A DNA stretch of 64,000 nucleotides. It comes from Streptomyces sp. STR69. Its GTDB lineage: Bacteria > Actinomycetota > Actinomycetes > Streptomycetales > Streptomycetaceae. Location of the stretch: contig NZ_JALJRY010000001.1 of assembly GCF_024519455.1 (NCBI RefSeq), positions 136,972 to 200,971 on the forward strand. The letters are read 5' to 3'. The position numbers and the translations under genes were made by a program. Numbering within the stretch: position 1 is the first letter of the stretch; every line of letters starts with the position of its first letter. The notes beneath the pieces were generated by a model. It had not been told where the DNA came from. It ran no database searches and saw only the letters and a list, made by a program, of their open reading frames with translations. Below are positions 25,266 through 33,899 of the stretch, in pieces.

Positions 25266-26678
25266 GTGAGTGACACCCCATTCGGATTCGGCCTTCCGCC
25301 GGAGGAGCCGGACGACGGCGACGAGGGCAAGAAGAAGGACCAGGAGAGCGGTGGTGGTCAGGGACCGGCCAACCCGTTCGGTTTTGGCGGGCTGCCCGGT
25401 GCCGGGGGCTTTGGCGGCCCCGGTGCGGACAATCCGCTCGCAGCCATGTTCGGTTCGCTGAACCCCAACGACCTGGGCGCCGCGTTCCAGCAGCTGGGGC
25501 AGATGCTCTCGTACGAGGGCGGTCCGGTGAACTGGGACATGGCCAAGCAGATCGCCCGCCAGACGGTCTCCCAGGGCACTCAGGACGGCACGAAGGACGC
25601 GAGCATCGGCCCCGCCGACCGCAGCGCCGTCGAGGAGGCCGTCCGCCTCGCCGACCTGTGGCTGGACGACGCGACCTCGCTGCCGTCCGGTGCCGGCTCC
25701 GCCGTGGCGTGGTCCCGCGCGGAGTGGGTCGAGGCGACCCTGCCTGCCTGGAAGGAGCTCGTGGACCCGGTCGCCGAGCGCGTCGGCGCGGCCATGGGTG
25801 ACGTCCTGCCGGAGGAGATGCAGGCCATGGCGGGCCCGCTGATCGGCATGATGCGCTCCATGGGCGGCGCCATGTTCGGCACCCAGATCGGGCAGGCCGT
25901 GGGCGTGCTCGCGGGCGAGGTCGTCGGCTCGACCGACATCGGCCTGCCGCTCGGCCCGGTCGGCAAGGCCGCGCTGCTGCCGCTGAACATCGAGGCGTTC
26001 GGCAAGGACCTGGGCATTCCGCAGGAGGAGGTGCGGCTCTACCTCGCCCTGCGCGAGGCAGCCCACCAGCGCCTGTTCGCACACGTGCCGTGGCTGCGCT
26101 CGCACCTGTACGGCGCGGTCGACGGGTACGCGCGCGGGATCAAGGTCGACACCGCCAAGCTGGAGGACGTGGTCGGCCAGTTCGACCCGCAGAACCCGGA
26201 GCAGCTGCAGGACGCCCTTCAGCAGGGCATGTTCCAGCCGGAGGACACACCGGAGCAGAAGGCCGCTCTGGCCCGTCTGGAGACGGCTCTGGCGCTCGTC
26301 GAGGGCTGGGTGGACGCGGTGGTCCACGCCGCCGCGAAGCCGCGTCTGACGTCGGCCGACGCGCTCCGCGAGACCCTGCGGCGCCGTCGTGCGACGGGCG
26401 GTCCCGCCGAGCAGACGTTCGCCACGCTGATCGGCCTGGAGCTGCGCCCGCGCCGGCTGCGCGACGCCTCCCGGCTGTGGGCCTCGCTCACGGACGCGCG
26501 CGGTGTCGACGGCCGTGACGGTCTGTGGGCCCACCCGGACATGCTGCCGACGGCCTCCGACCTGGACGACCCGGACGGCTTCGTGCACCGCGAGCAGCTG
26601 GACTTCTCCGAGCTGGACAAGCTGCTCGGCGAGGCGGCCGAGAAGCCTGACCTGAAGAAGGACGACGACACCGAGTGA
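25266..26678 (+). CDS. Zinc-dependent metalloprotease-fold protein (DUF2342, F420-associated family)
   Basis: A 470-aa protein starting at GTG. The first ~60 residues are Gly/Pro/Glu-rich and low in complexity (GGGQGPANPFGFGGLPGAGGFGG). The core carries EAAHQRLFAHVPWLRSHLY, which fits the conserved HExxH-like zinc-helix region of the family, plus AMAGPLIGMMRSMGGAMFGTQIGQAVGVLAGEVVGSTDIGLPL. Homologues have been labelled both coenzyme F420 biosynthesis-associated and zinc metalloprotease; no activity is established to my knowledge. M. tuberculosis has it near Rv3195. The next gene (Nudix) overlaps by 4 nt. Confidence 0.88.
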   Translation: MSDTPFGFGLPPEEPDDGDEGKKKDQESGGGQGPANPFGFGGLPGAGGFGGPGADNPLAAMFGSLNPNDLGAAFQQLGQMLSYEGGPVNWDMAKQIARQTVSQGTQDGTKDASIGPADRSAVEEAVRLADLWLDDATSLPSGAGSAVAWSRAEWVEATLPAWKELVDPVAERVGAAMGDVLPEEMQAMAGPLIGMMRSMGGAMFGTQIGQAVGVLAGEVVGSTDIGLPLGPVGKAALLPLNIEAFGKDLGIPQEEVRLYLALREAAHQRLFAHVPWLRSHLYGAVDGYARGIKVDTAKLEDVVGQFDPQNPEQLQDALQQGMFQPEDTPEQKAALARLETALALVEGWVDAVVHAAAKPRLTSADALRETLRRRRATGGPAEQTFATLIGLELRPRRLRDASRLWASLTDARGVDGRDGLWAHPDMLPTASDLDDPDGFVHREQLDFSELDKLLGEAAEKPDLKKDDDTE

Positions 26679-27196
26679 GCCTGTACGACGACGCGGTCCT
26701 CGTACTGAAGAGCTACGAGGACCAGACGGACCTGCGCCAGGCCTACCTGGACCACCTGGCCGCTCACCCGGACGGCATGTGGAAGTCCTGCCACGCCGGA
26801 CATGTCACGGCGAGCGCCCTGGTGATCGACCCTGTGCAGGGTCGCGTTCTGCTGACCCTGCACAAGAAGCTGCGGATGTGGCTCCAGATGGGCGGCCACT
26901 GCGAGCCGGAGGACATCTCCCTGGAGGCGGCGGCCCTGCGCGAGGCCAGGGAGGAGTCCGGCATCACCGGACTGACCCTGCTGCCGGGCGGCCCGGTCCG
27001 CCTCGACCTCCATCCCATCCCGGCACCGTGCCACTTCCACTACGACGTCCAGTACGCGGTCGTGGCACCCCCCGGCGCCGTCCAGGAGATCAGCGACGAG
27101 TCCCTGGAGCTGCGCTGGTTCGCGTACGACGAGGTGGCGGCCGTAGCCGACGAGTCGGTCGTGCGGCTGCTGGAGGCGACGCGCGCCGGGCTGTGA
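26675..27196 (+). CDS. Nudix hydrolase
   Basis: A 173-aa protein whose GTG overlaps the DUF2342 stop by 4 nt. The Nudix box GGHCEPEDISLEAAALREAREESGI is complete (G-x5-E-x7-R-E-x2-E-E-x-G): Glu positions that bind Mg are intact. The first 45 residues form a helical lead-in (DDAVLVLKSYEDQTDLRQAYLDHL). Nudix enzymes cleave nucleoside diphosphate derivatives; substrate unknown. Coupling to the DUF2342 gene suggests a shared role. Its stop is followed at once by a strong terminator. Confidence 0.92.
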   Translation: MSLYDDAVLVLKSYEDQTDLRQAYLDHLAAHPDGMWKSCHAGHVTASALVIDPVQGRVLLTLHKKLRMWLQMGGHCEPEDISLEAAALREAREESGITGLTLLPGGPVRLDLHPIPAPCHFHYDVQYAVVAPPGAVQEISDESLELRWFAYDEVAAVADESVVRLLEATRAGL

Positions 27197-27200
27197 ACGT

Positions 27201-27234
27201 GTAAGGGGCGCCCGCACTTGCGGGCGCCCCTTAC
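27201..27234. terminator. Terminator between the Nudix gene and AIM24 operon
   Basis: A 15-bp perfect stem with a 4-nt loop, placed between convergent genes, so it can serve both. Confidence 0.9.
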
Positions 27235-27251
27235 GTTCGACTACTGGACGC

Positions 27252-28007
27252 TCAGCTCCAGGCGTTGCCCTGGTTCTGGGCGTGGGCGCCGTGCTGGCCC
27301 ATGCCGTACTGCGCGGCGAGGCCCTGGCCGATCCCGGCGTTCTGCGGTGGCAGGAGTTCGCTGGGCTGGACGAGCGCGTAGCCGCTGCCCATGAAGCTCA
27401 GCTCCCAGCCCTCGCCGGTGTTGCCGCGGCGCCGCCACACGCCCGAGGAGTGCGTCTGGGCCTGCATCTGGACGCGCAGGCCGGTGGACCAGGCGACGAT
27501 CGCGTCGGCGTCGCAGTTGACGTACTTGTCGGGCGTGACCTGCATCATCAGCGGCGCGCCCGAGGTCATCAGGGCGACCTTGCCGCGGCCGGTGATGTTG
27601 AGCTGGTACTTCCCCGAACCGGAGATGCCGTACTGGCTGTCCACGGCGATGACCTCGTGGTGCAGCGAGGAGTCCATCGCGAGGACGTAGCTGCTGTCGA
27701 CGGTGAGGCCGTCCTGTTCCACATCCACTACGTGGATGTGCTGGGCGAGGTTGGCGAGGAAGACCGTGCCCTGCCCGTGGCAGCGCATGAGGCTGAGGCC
27801 CTCGCCGGTGGCCGCACGCGCGTAGGCCTGCTGGGTGTTCTGGTACTCGGCGTCGAACTCGACGAGCCCCTGGTAGGCGACCATGGTGCCCTTACGGGCG
27901 AGGATGTCGTCGTGGCCCTCCAGGACGATGCGCAGCATCTGCTTGTTCTGGAGGCTGTAGCGGTCCTGGGACTGCGAGTCGTTGAACGCGAAAAGCGGGC
28001 TCTGCAT
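27252..28007 (-). CDS. AIM24 family protein (third gene of TerD/AIM24 operon)
   Basis: A 251-aa AIM24-family protein, a beta-rich fold related to the TRAP-like superfamily. Family features: MLRIVLEGHDDILARKGTMVAYQGLVEFDAEYQ at the start, MRCHGQGTVFLANLAQHIHVVDVEQDGLTVDSSYVLAMDSSL, and KYQLNITGRGKVALMTSG. The C-terminal ~25 residues are Gln/Gly/Ala-rich (GIGQGLAAQYGMGQHGAHAQNQG) and may be disordered. The gene follows its paralogue by 17 nt. No signal peptide. The name comes from yeast Aim24 (altered inheritance of mitochondria, MICOS-related); the bacterial role is not known to me. Confidence 0.9.
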   Translation of the reverse strand: MQSPLFAFNDSQSQDRYSLQNKQMLRIVLEGHDDILARKGTMVAYQGLVEFDAEYQNTQQAYARAATGEGLSLMRCHGQGTVFLANLAQHIHVVDVEQDGLTVDSSYVLAMDSSLHHEVIAVDSQYGISGSGKYQLNITGRGKVALMTSGAPLMMQVTPDKYVNCDADAIVAWSTGLRVQMQAQTHSSGVWRRRGNTGEGWELSFMGSGYALVQPSELLPPQNAGIGQGLAAQYGMGQHGAHAQNQGNAWS

Positions 28008-28024
28008 GGTGTCGTGTTCCCCCC

Positions 28025-28705
28025 TCAGCCCCGGAACCGGAGACGGTCGGTGCTGTCCTCGCTGGGCTGGACGACGACGATGCCCTGCCCGGAGAAGGCC
28101 ATCTGGTAGGCCTCGCCGCTGCCGCGGCCGATCAGCGACTGCGCCTTGAAGCTGCGCTTGCCCTTCACCTTGAGGTTCGGGGACCAGGCGACGAGCGCGT
28201 CCGGGTCGACGTAGGTCTCGTCATCGCCGCCGCCGCAGTCGACGACGATCGGCTTGCCGCGGGAGGTCAGCGCGACCCAGCCCTGGCCGCTGATCTTGGT
28301 GTTCCACAGGCCCTGCCCGGCGAACTTGGCCAGTCCCTTGACCCGCTCCACACCCCAGGTGAGGGAGGTGTCGAAGGCGAGCAGGTTGGTGGCGTTGACG
28401 GAGATCCCGTCGCCGTTGAGGTTGATCACGACAACGTCCGCGCCGTAGTCGGCGAGGTAGAGCAGTCCGTCCCCGGAGCACTTCATCAAGGGAGCGCCCT
28501 CACCGGTCATCCAGTCGCGTGCGATCTGGCGCACGGCCGGCGGGTTGGGTTCGTACTGGATGAAGCCTTCGTAGGCGATCATCGAGCCCACGCGCGCGAA
28601 GAGGTCGCTTCCGGTCTGCATGGCGACCTTCAGCATGTTGTTGCCGTGGTTCTCCATACGGGCGGTGACGGGTGCGGGGGCGTAGCCCGCGAGCGGCTGG
28701 TTCAT
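28025..28705 (-). CDS. AIM24 family protein (second gene of the operon)
   Basis: A 226-aa paralogue of its downstream neighbour, starting MNQPLAGYAPAP just after GGGAG. The same landmarks occur: NNMLKVAMQTGSDLFARVGSMIAYEGFIQYE, KCSGDGLLYLADYGADVVVINLNGDGISVNATNLLAFDTSL, and GLWNTKISGQGWVALTSRG. It lacks the Gln-rich tail. It is 11 nt downstream of the TerD-AIM24 fusion. Three AIM24 modules in one operon suggest hetero-oligomer assembly. Cytoplasmic by sequence. No catalytic residues can be claimed. Confidence 0.9.
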   Translation of the reverse strand: MNQPLAGYAPAPVTARMENHGNNMLKVAMQTGSDLFARVGSMIAYEGFIQYEPNPPAVRQIARDWMTGEGAPLMKCSGDGLLYLADYGADVVVINLNGDGISVNATNLLAFDTSLTWGVERVKGLAKFAGQGLWNTKISGQGWVALTSRGKPIVVDCGGGDDETYVDPDALVAWSPNLKVKGKRSFKAQSLIGRGSGEAYQMAFSGQGIVVVQPSEDSTDRLRFRG

Positions 28706-28716
28706 GACGGGCTCCC

Positions 28717-30357
28717 TCAGACCTCGTAAGGCTGGACGACGACGAAGTTGCCGGGGGCGGCCCGGAACTGCAGGTTGACGCTCTCCCCGGTGTCTCCGGG
28801 GTACGCGTTGCGGCGCATCCGGACCTGGCTGGAGACGATCACCTGGGCGGCGGCGGACCACGCGACGACCGCGTTGCAGTCGGCGAACGTGGTCGGCGTG
28901 ACCGGCAGGACGACGGGCTCGCCGTGGGTCTTCACGACGATGGTGCCGGTCCCCTGGAACTGCATCGTGAACAGCGCGCCCCCGGGGATGCCGTGTCCCT
29001 CGATGCGTCTGACCTCGTGCTGGAGGCTCTCGTCGAAGGCGAGGACGTTCTCGGCGGAGACGCAGATCGCGTCGCCCTGGAGCTCGACGGGGTGCAGGTT
29101 GGTGGAGTTCTCGGCGAGGAACACCTGTCCCTGGCCGGTGCAGCGCATCAGCTGCATCTCCTGGCCGGTCGCGTTGCCGACGATCCGGCCGGCGAACCCG
29201 GCGCCCTTGTAGCCGAAGTCGACCTTGCCCTGGTAGAGCACCATGCTGCCCTGACGGGCCAGTACGGGCTGGCCGCCGATGCCGAGGTCGACGCGGATCA
29301 GCTTCTTGTTCTGCTGCGTCCAGCGCTGCCCGGTGGGCGTCTCCTTGAACTTCTGCAGCGCGGCCGACACACCGGCGCCCTGGGGAGCGCCGGAGGGCAC
29401 TCCATAGCCGGCGGCCTGGCCCGGGACCTGCCCGAAGGGAGGCTGTTGCTGCCCGTAACCGGGCGGCGCAGGCGGCTGGCCGTAGCCGGGCGGGGGCGGC
29501 GGTGCCTGTGGTGGCCGGCCGTACCCGGGAGGCGGCGGCGCGGTCTGGCCGGGCGCCTGTTGCCCGTACGGCTGCGGGGGCTGGCCGTAGGGGGCGGGAG
29601 CGGGGCCCGGGGGCGGCACGGTTCCGGGGCCGGGCGGGGTCATCGGGGCGATGATCGTCGGCGCGGCGTGCACGGAGGGTGCGGGTGCCGGGGCCGGCGG
29701 GGGCGTGAAGCCCTGCGCGGGTGCCGGGGCGGGCGGGGCGCCGAACGCGGGCGGCGCGGAGGTCTGCGGGGGCGGGGCGAAGCCCGGGGTGGCGCCGGAC
29801 TGCGGCTGCGGCGCGGCCGGGGCCTCCTCCTCCATGACCTCGCCGCCGAAGTTCTTCAGCAGCGCTTCGAGGCCACCGTCGAAGCCCTGGCCGACGGCTG
29901 CGAACCGCCAGACGTCCTTCAGGTAGAAGTCGCCCAGCATCACGGCCCGCTCGGTGGTGAACTCCGAACCGTTGAACGAGTAGCGGGCCACTTCCTCGCC
30001 GCCCGCGACGATCCGGACGTACCCGGGGGCGATCTGGGACATCTGTCCGGCGCCGTCGAGCGTGGCCGTGAACGCCAGCTTGTGGATCTGCGGCGGGATC
30101 TTGTCGAGCGTGATCCGGAAGGACTCGGCGTCGCCCGCCTGGGCGCCCAGGAGCTGGATGGACTCCTCGGGGGACTTCGGCTGGTTGAAGAACACGAAGT
30201 ACCGGTCGTCCGAGAGCCGCTCCTCGGCGTCGAGACCGAAGCAGCTGATGTCGAACGTGAGTCCGGGGCCGGTGATCTGTACGCCTACGTACAGATCGGT
30301 GCCCGCGGTGAGGTCACTGATCTTGGCCTTGTGGCCGCGTTGGAATTCCCTGGCCAT
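28717..30357 (-). CDS. TerD-AIM24 fusion protein with proline-rich linker
   Basis: A 546-aa protein starting MAREFQRGHKAKISD. Domain 1 (about 1-175) is TerD-type: LTFDISCFGLDAEERLSDDRYFVFFNQPKSPEESIQL and DAESFRITLDKIPPQIHKLAFTATLDG are the Ca2+-binding family's signature strands. A linker (about 185-340) is rich in Pro, Gln, Gly and Tyr with PPGYG/PYGQ repeats. Domain 3 (about 345-546) is AIM24 (KKLIRVDLGIGGQPVLARQGSMVLYQGKV, RCTGQGQVFLAEN). TerD proteins belong to tellurite/stress-response systems that use Ca2+ and membrane-linked complexes. Fusion to AIM24 ties two stress/organelle-type folds; function unknown. It is the first gene of the operon; a weak TAGCCT -10 lies at 30401-30406. Confidence 0.92.
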   Translation of the reverse strand: MAREFQRGHKAKISDLTAGTDLYVGVQITGPGLTFDISCFGLDAEERLSDDRYFVFFNQPKSPEESIQLLGAQAGDAESFRITLDKIPPQIHKLAFTATLDGAGQMSQIAPGYVRIVAGGEEVARYSFNGSEFTTERAVMLGDFYLKDVWRFAAVGQGFDGGLEALLKNFGGEVMEEEAPAAPQPQSGATPGFAPPPQTSAPPAFGAPPAPAPAQGFTPPPAPAPAPSVHAAPTIIAPMTPPGPGTVPPPGPAPAPYGQPPQPYGQQAPGQTAPPPPGYGRPPQAPPPPPGYGQPPAPPGYGQQQPPFGQVPGQAAGYGVPSGAPQGAGVSAALQKFKETPTGQRWTQQNKKLIRVDLGIGGQPVLARQGSMVLYQGKVDFGYKGAGFAGRIVGNATGQEMQLMRCTGQGQVFLAENSTNLHPVELQGDAICVSAENVLAFDESLQHEVRRIEGHGIPGGALFTMQFQGTGTIVVKTHGEPVVLPVTPTTFADCNAVVAWSAAAQVIVSSQVRMRRNAYPGDTGESVNLQFRAAPGNFVVVQPYEV

Positions 30358-30471
30358 GCGTAACGACCGTCCCCCATCCCGATGCGATGTGCGTCGCGTC
30401 AGGCTAACGGCAATCTCCGACACCGGAGTAAGTCGGTACAGACCCGGTACACAATCCCCCACAGGGGACGG

Positions 30472-31068
30472 TCACTCGTCGCGGGCGCCCGGAGGATTGG
30501 GCAGCCGCTCGGCCGCGACCACGCCTTCGAGGTACCCCTTGGCGCGCTCGGTGCGCGGATACGCCTCCAGGAGCCGCCAGAAACGCGGCCCGTGCCCGGG
30601 CACCAGGAGATGCGCGAGCTCGTGCAGCAGCACGTAGTCGACGACGTACTCGGGCATGCCCTGCAGCCGGTGGGAGAGCCGGATGCTGCCCTCGGAGGGC
30701 GTGCAGGATCCCCAGCGCGTGTTCTGGTTGGTGACCCAGCGCACCGAGGTGGGCCGGGCACGGCCGTCGAAGTACTGGGCCGACAGGCGCTCGGCGCGCT
30801 CGGACAGCTCCGCGTCGCCGAGCACGCGTTTGCTCTCCTGCGCGGCCAGCTTGTCGAGCATGACGGTGACCCAGCGCTTCTCCTCCGCCTCGGACATGCG
30901 GGCGGGGATCAGCACGACGGTGCGATCGCCCTCGCGGTACGCGGAGACCGTTCTGCGCCGACGCGCACTCCTGCGAACCTCGATCGCGCTCGCCCCCGAG
31001 CCGCTTGGCGGCTGGCTCGTCGTACTGCGCTGTGGTTTTCCGGCGCTGTGCAGTGGGTCGGCGGGCAC
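30472..31068 (-). CDS. YgjP-like/M48 family metallopeptidase
   Basis: A 198-aa protein. The zinc motif HELAHLLVPGHGPRFW (HExxH plus a downstream His) and TRWGSCTPSEGSIRLSHRLQGMPEYVVDYVLLHELAH are diagnostic of the DUF45/YgjP metallopeptidases (WLM-like). The first ~50 residues are Ser/Arg-rich and probably not structured (SARRRRTVSAYREGD). No membrane segment. Substrates unknown. It is divergent from the ThiF-like gene with 219 nt between, in which a DnaA box is found. The gene ends 114 nt before the TerD-AIM24 start codon; a shared transcript is possible because both are on the minus strand. Confidence 0.9.
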   Translation of the reverse strand: MPADPLHSAGKPQRSTTSQPPSGSGASAIEVRRSARRRRTVSAYREGDRTVVLIPARMSEAEEKRWVTVMLDKLAAQESKRVLGDAELSERAERLSAQYFDGRARPTSVRWVTNQNTRWGSCTPSEGSIRLSHRLQGMPEYVVDYVLLHELAHLLVPGHGPRFWRLLEAYPRTERAKGYLEGVVAAERLPNPPGARDE

Positions 31069-31173
31069 GCCATGACGTTACCCTCTGCACACGCGGGAAG
31101 TCCCGACTCCGGGACGGTTTCGGTGTCGATCCCCCACCAAGCGTTTGATTCGTACGACGAATCCCCACTACCT

Positions 31174-31182
31174 GTGGACAAC
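31174..31182 (-). promoter_or_regulatory. Isolated DnaA box
   Basis: TGTGGACAA, the reverse complement of the Streptomyces DnaA-box consensus TTGTCCACA, in the intergenic region between the M48 and ThiF-like genes. Confidence 0.5.
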
Positions 31183-31287
31183 TTTCGGCGACCGACGGCC
31201 GGGCCGGGCAGGCTGGCACCACCGGCGGAGCACCGACCAGCTCCACCGGCACACGGGACGTACTTCCTACGGCTACGGGGGCCTGTC

Positions 31288-32502
31288 ATGCATCCGATGG
31301 TGAAGCCCGCGCTGCGGCGCGGCTGGCGTGATCTCAACACCGTGCAGTTCGGGATGACACCGGCGCACGCGATGACGCTCGGCCCGATGGATACGGCCAC
31401 AGGCAGTTTCCTGGACCTGCTCAACGGCACGCGCGGACTGCCGCTGCTGCGTGAGGAGGGGCACCGGATGGATCTGCCCGAGGGCCATGTCGACCAGTTG
31501 GTGAAGGGGCTCGCGCACGCGGGTCTGCTCGACGACGCGCAAGGGGGCGGTCCCGCGGCCGACGCGCTCCGCGCGAAGAAGGACGTCCTGGACCGGCTGC
31601 GCCCGGACCTCGCGTCGCTCTCCCTGACAACCTGCGAGCCGGGCGCGGCGATGGGCCGACTGGCGGCGCGTCGCGAACTGCGCGTGCAGGTGAGAGGCGC
31701 GGGCCGGGTGGGCGCGGTGCTGGCCGCGCTGTTGTCGGGCGCGGGGGTCGGCGAGATCGACGTGCGCGACGGCGGTCACACCGAGCCCTGGGACGTCGCT
31801 CCGGGCGGGCTGCCCGCCGAGGCCGTCGGAGAGCGCCGGGACGAGGCAGCGCGGCGCGCGGTACGCCGGGCCGCCCCGGACCGTCCGCCGCGCCGGACCT
31901 CGGGGACCGCACGGGAGGAGAGCGACCCCGGTTTCTCCCTGGTGATCCTCACTCCCCGCGACGATGTCGCCGTGCACGCGCCGGACCCGTCCGCCGCTGC
32001 CGACCTGATCGCCTCGGGGACCCCTCATCTGTACGCCGGTGTCGTGGAGGGCACGGGAACGGTGGGCCCGCTGGTGCTGCCCGGCGAGTCGGCCTGCGCG
32101 GGCTGTCTGCACCATGCGCGCACCGACCGTGACCCGACCTGGCCCCGGCTGGTCGCACAGTGGCGTTCCGGCAAGCAGCCCCGGGTACGGCCCTGCGATC
32201 TGGCGCTGGCCACGACCGTTGCCGGGCTGGCGGCCACCCATGCGCTCGCCTTCCTGGACGGGCAGTCGCCGTCGAGCGCGGGCGCCCGGTGGGAGGTCTC
32301 GCTGCCCGGTCTGCACTGGCACGCGCGGCCGGTCTGGGCGCATTCCGCATGCCCTTGCGGAGCCGCGGAGAAAGGTGAGGAGGGACACACCTCTACGGAC
32401 GAGGATCGACACGCGACAATGGCAGAGGACCGGCCGTCGAGGGATGTGCGCCGTAAGGCAGACTCGGCCCGGCCGGCTGGGACTTGGAGGGCGCATGTCT
32501 GA
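31288..32502 (+). CDS. ThiF-like protein with RRE-like N-terminus
   Basis: A 404-aa protein. Residues about 10-85 resemble a winged-helix RiPP recognition element (NTVQFGMTPAHAMTLGPMDTATGSFLDLLNGTRGL, VDQLVKGLAHAGLL). The middle is a degenerate ThiF/E1 Rossmann core: VQVRGAGRVGAVLAALLSGAGVGEIDVRD keeps the glycine turn but shows no clear ATP-adenylation arginines. Cys pairs CAGC and CPCG near the C-terminal half look like a zinc ribbon. Related domain combinations occur in TOMM cyclodehydratase partners, but no RiPP precursor or YcaO gene is near. Its stop overlaps the ABC1-kinase start by 8 nt, so the two are coupled; M. tuberculosis Rv3196-Rv3197 show the same order as I recall. Confidence 0.78.
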   Translation: MHPMVKPALRRGWRDLNTVQFGMTPAHAMTLGPMDTATGSFLDLLNGTRGLPLLREEGHRMDLPEGHVDQLVKGLAHAGLLDDAQGGGPAADALRAKKDVLDRLRPDLASLSLTTCEPGAAMGRLAARRELRVQVRGAGRVGAVLAALLSGAGVGEIDVRDGGHTEPWDVAPGGLPAEAVGERRDEAARRAVRRAAPDRPPRRTSGTAREESDPGFSLVILTPRDDVAVHAPDPSAAADLIASGTPHLYAGVVEGTGTVGPLVLPGESACAGCLHHARTDRDPTWPRLVAQWRSGKQPRVRPCDLALATTVAGLAATHALAFLDGQSPSSAGARWEVSLPGLHWHARPVWAHSACPCGAAEKGEEGHTSTDEDRHATMAEDRPSRDVRRKADSARPAGTWRAHV

Positions 32503-33868
32503 TCTTCCCCGCAAGGCGGTCACCCGTACCGCCAAGCTCGCCGCGCTCCCGCTCGGCTTCGCCGGGAGAGCCACGTGGGGGCTCGGGAAACGGATCGTGG
32601 GCGAGTCCGCGGAGATCGTCAGCCGTGAGCTGCAACAGCGCACGGCGGAGCAGCTGTTCAAGGTGCTCGGCGAACTCAAGGGCGGGGCGATGAAGTTCGG
32701 GCAGGCGCTGTCCGTCTTCGAGTCGGCGCTGCCCGAGGAGGTCGCCGGTCCCTACCGTGCCGCGCTGACCAAGCTCCAGGAGGCGGCGCCGCCGATGCCG
32801 ACGCGCACCGTGCACGGTGTGCTGACGGAGCGGCTCGGCGAGGACTGGCGCGAGTTGTTCGTGGAGTTCGAGGACAAGCCGTCGGCCGCGGCGTCGATCG
32901 GCCAGGTGCACCGGGCTGTGTGGCACGACGGCCGCGAGGTCGCGGTCAAGGTGCAGTACCCGGGCGCCGGCGAGGCCCTCCTCTCCGACCTGACCCAACT
33001 GAGCCGTTTCGCCCGCCTGTTGGGCCCGCTCATCCCCGGGATGGACATCAAGCCCCTCATCGCCGAGCTCCGCGACCGGGTCTCCGAGGAACTGGACTAC
33101 GGCCTGGAGGCGCAGGCCCAGCGGGTGCACGCGGAGGAGTTCGAGGGCGACCCGGATGTCGTGGTGCCCGCCGTGGTCCACCAGTGCGACCAGGTTCTGG
33201 TCACGGAGTGGATCGACGGGATTCCCATGTCGGAGGTGATCGCCGACGGCACCCAGGAACAGCGCGACCGGGCAGGCCAGCTCCTGGCCCGCTTCCTCTT
33301 CTCCGGCCCGGCCCGTACTGGCCTCCTCCACGCGGACCCCCATCCGGGCAACTTCCGTCTGCTGCCCGCCGACCCGGACGGCAAGGATGACTTGCGCCTG
33401 GGGGTTCTGGACTTCGGCACGGTCGACCGGCTGCCCGGTGGTCTGCCGACCCCTATCGGCGATTCCCTGCGCATGACACTCGACGGCGACGCCGAGGCGG
33501 TCTACGAGCTCCTGTGCACAGAGGGCTTCGTCAAGGATTCGATAGAGCTGGACCCGGACGCCGTTCTCGACTACCTGGTGCCGATCATCGAGCCGGCCCA
33601 GGTCGACGAGTTCACCTTCACCCGCGGCTGGATGCGCAGTCAGGCCGCCCGTATCGCGGATCCCCGTTCCCCTGCCCACCAGTTGGGCAAGCAGCTCAAC
33701 CTTCCTCCGGCGTACCTCCTGATACACCGAGTGACATTGAGCACAATCGGCGTTCTGTGTCAGTTGGGTGCGACGGTGCGACTGCGCGAGGAGCTGGAGG
33801 AGTGGCTGCCGGGGTTCGTGCCGGAGGAGCCGGACGAGTACGAGGAGGAACCGGCGGCGGAGGCCTGA
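32495..33868 (+). CDS. ABC1/UbiB (AarF) family atypical kinase
   Basis: A 457-aa atypical kinase. The family's KxGQ motif is GGAMKFGQALS (about residues 65-75), the alanine-rich loop is SAAASIGQVHRAV, the ATP lysine is in EVAVKVQYPG, and HADPHPGNFRLLP plus LDFGTVDRLP are the catalytic and metal-binding segments. Many ABC1 proteins act in quinone or lipid-related pathways (UbiB/Coq8) with weak or no protein-kinase activity, perhaps as ATPases. No membrane helices are seen. Acidic tail (EEPDEYEEEPAAEA). It overlaps the ThiF-like gene by 8 nt and converges on a small Cys-motif gene. Confidence 0.94.
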   Translation: MSDLPRKAVTRTAKLAALPLGFAGRATWGLGKRIVGESAEIVSRELQQRTAEQLFKVLGELKGGAMKFGQALSVFESALPEEVAGPYRAALTKLQEAAPPMPTRTVHGVLTERLGEDWRELFVEFEDKPSAAASIGQVHRAVWHDGREVAVKVQYPGAGEALLSDLTQLSRFARLLGPLIPGMDIKPLIAELRDRVSEELDYGLEAQAQRVHAEEFEGDPDVVVPAVVHQCDQVLVTEWIDGIPMSEVIADGTQEQRDRAGQLLARFLFSGPARTGLLHADPHPGNFRLLPADPDGKDDLRLGVLDFGTVDRLPGGLPTPIGDSLRMTLDGDAEAVYELLCTEGFVKDSIELDPDAVLDYLVPIIEPAQVDEFTFTRGWMRSQAARIADPRSPAHQLGKQLNLPPAYLLIHRVTLSTIGVLCQLGATVRLREELEEWLPGFVPEEPDEYEEEPAAEA

Positions 33869-33899
33869 GCCCCACCGCGAGGACAGGCGCGAGTGGGGC

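Noticed and set aside
31288..32502. RiPP (TOMM) biosynthetic cluster
   Set aside because: No YcaO, precursor peptide or dehydrogenase gene is near; only a ThiF-like protein with an RRE-like start.
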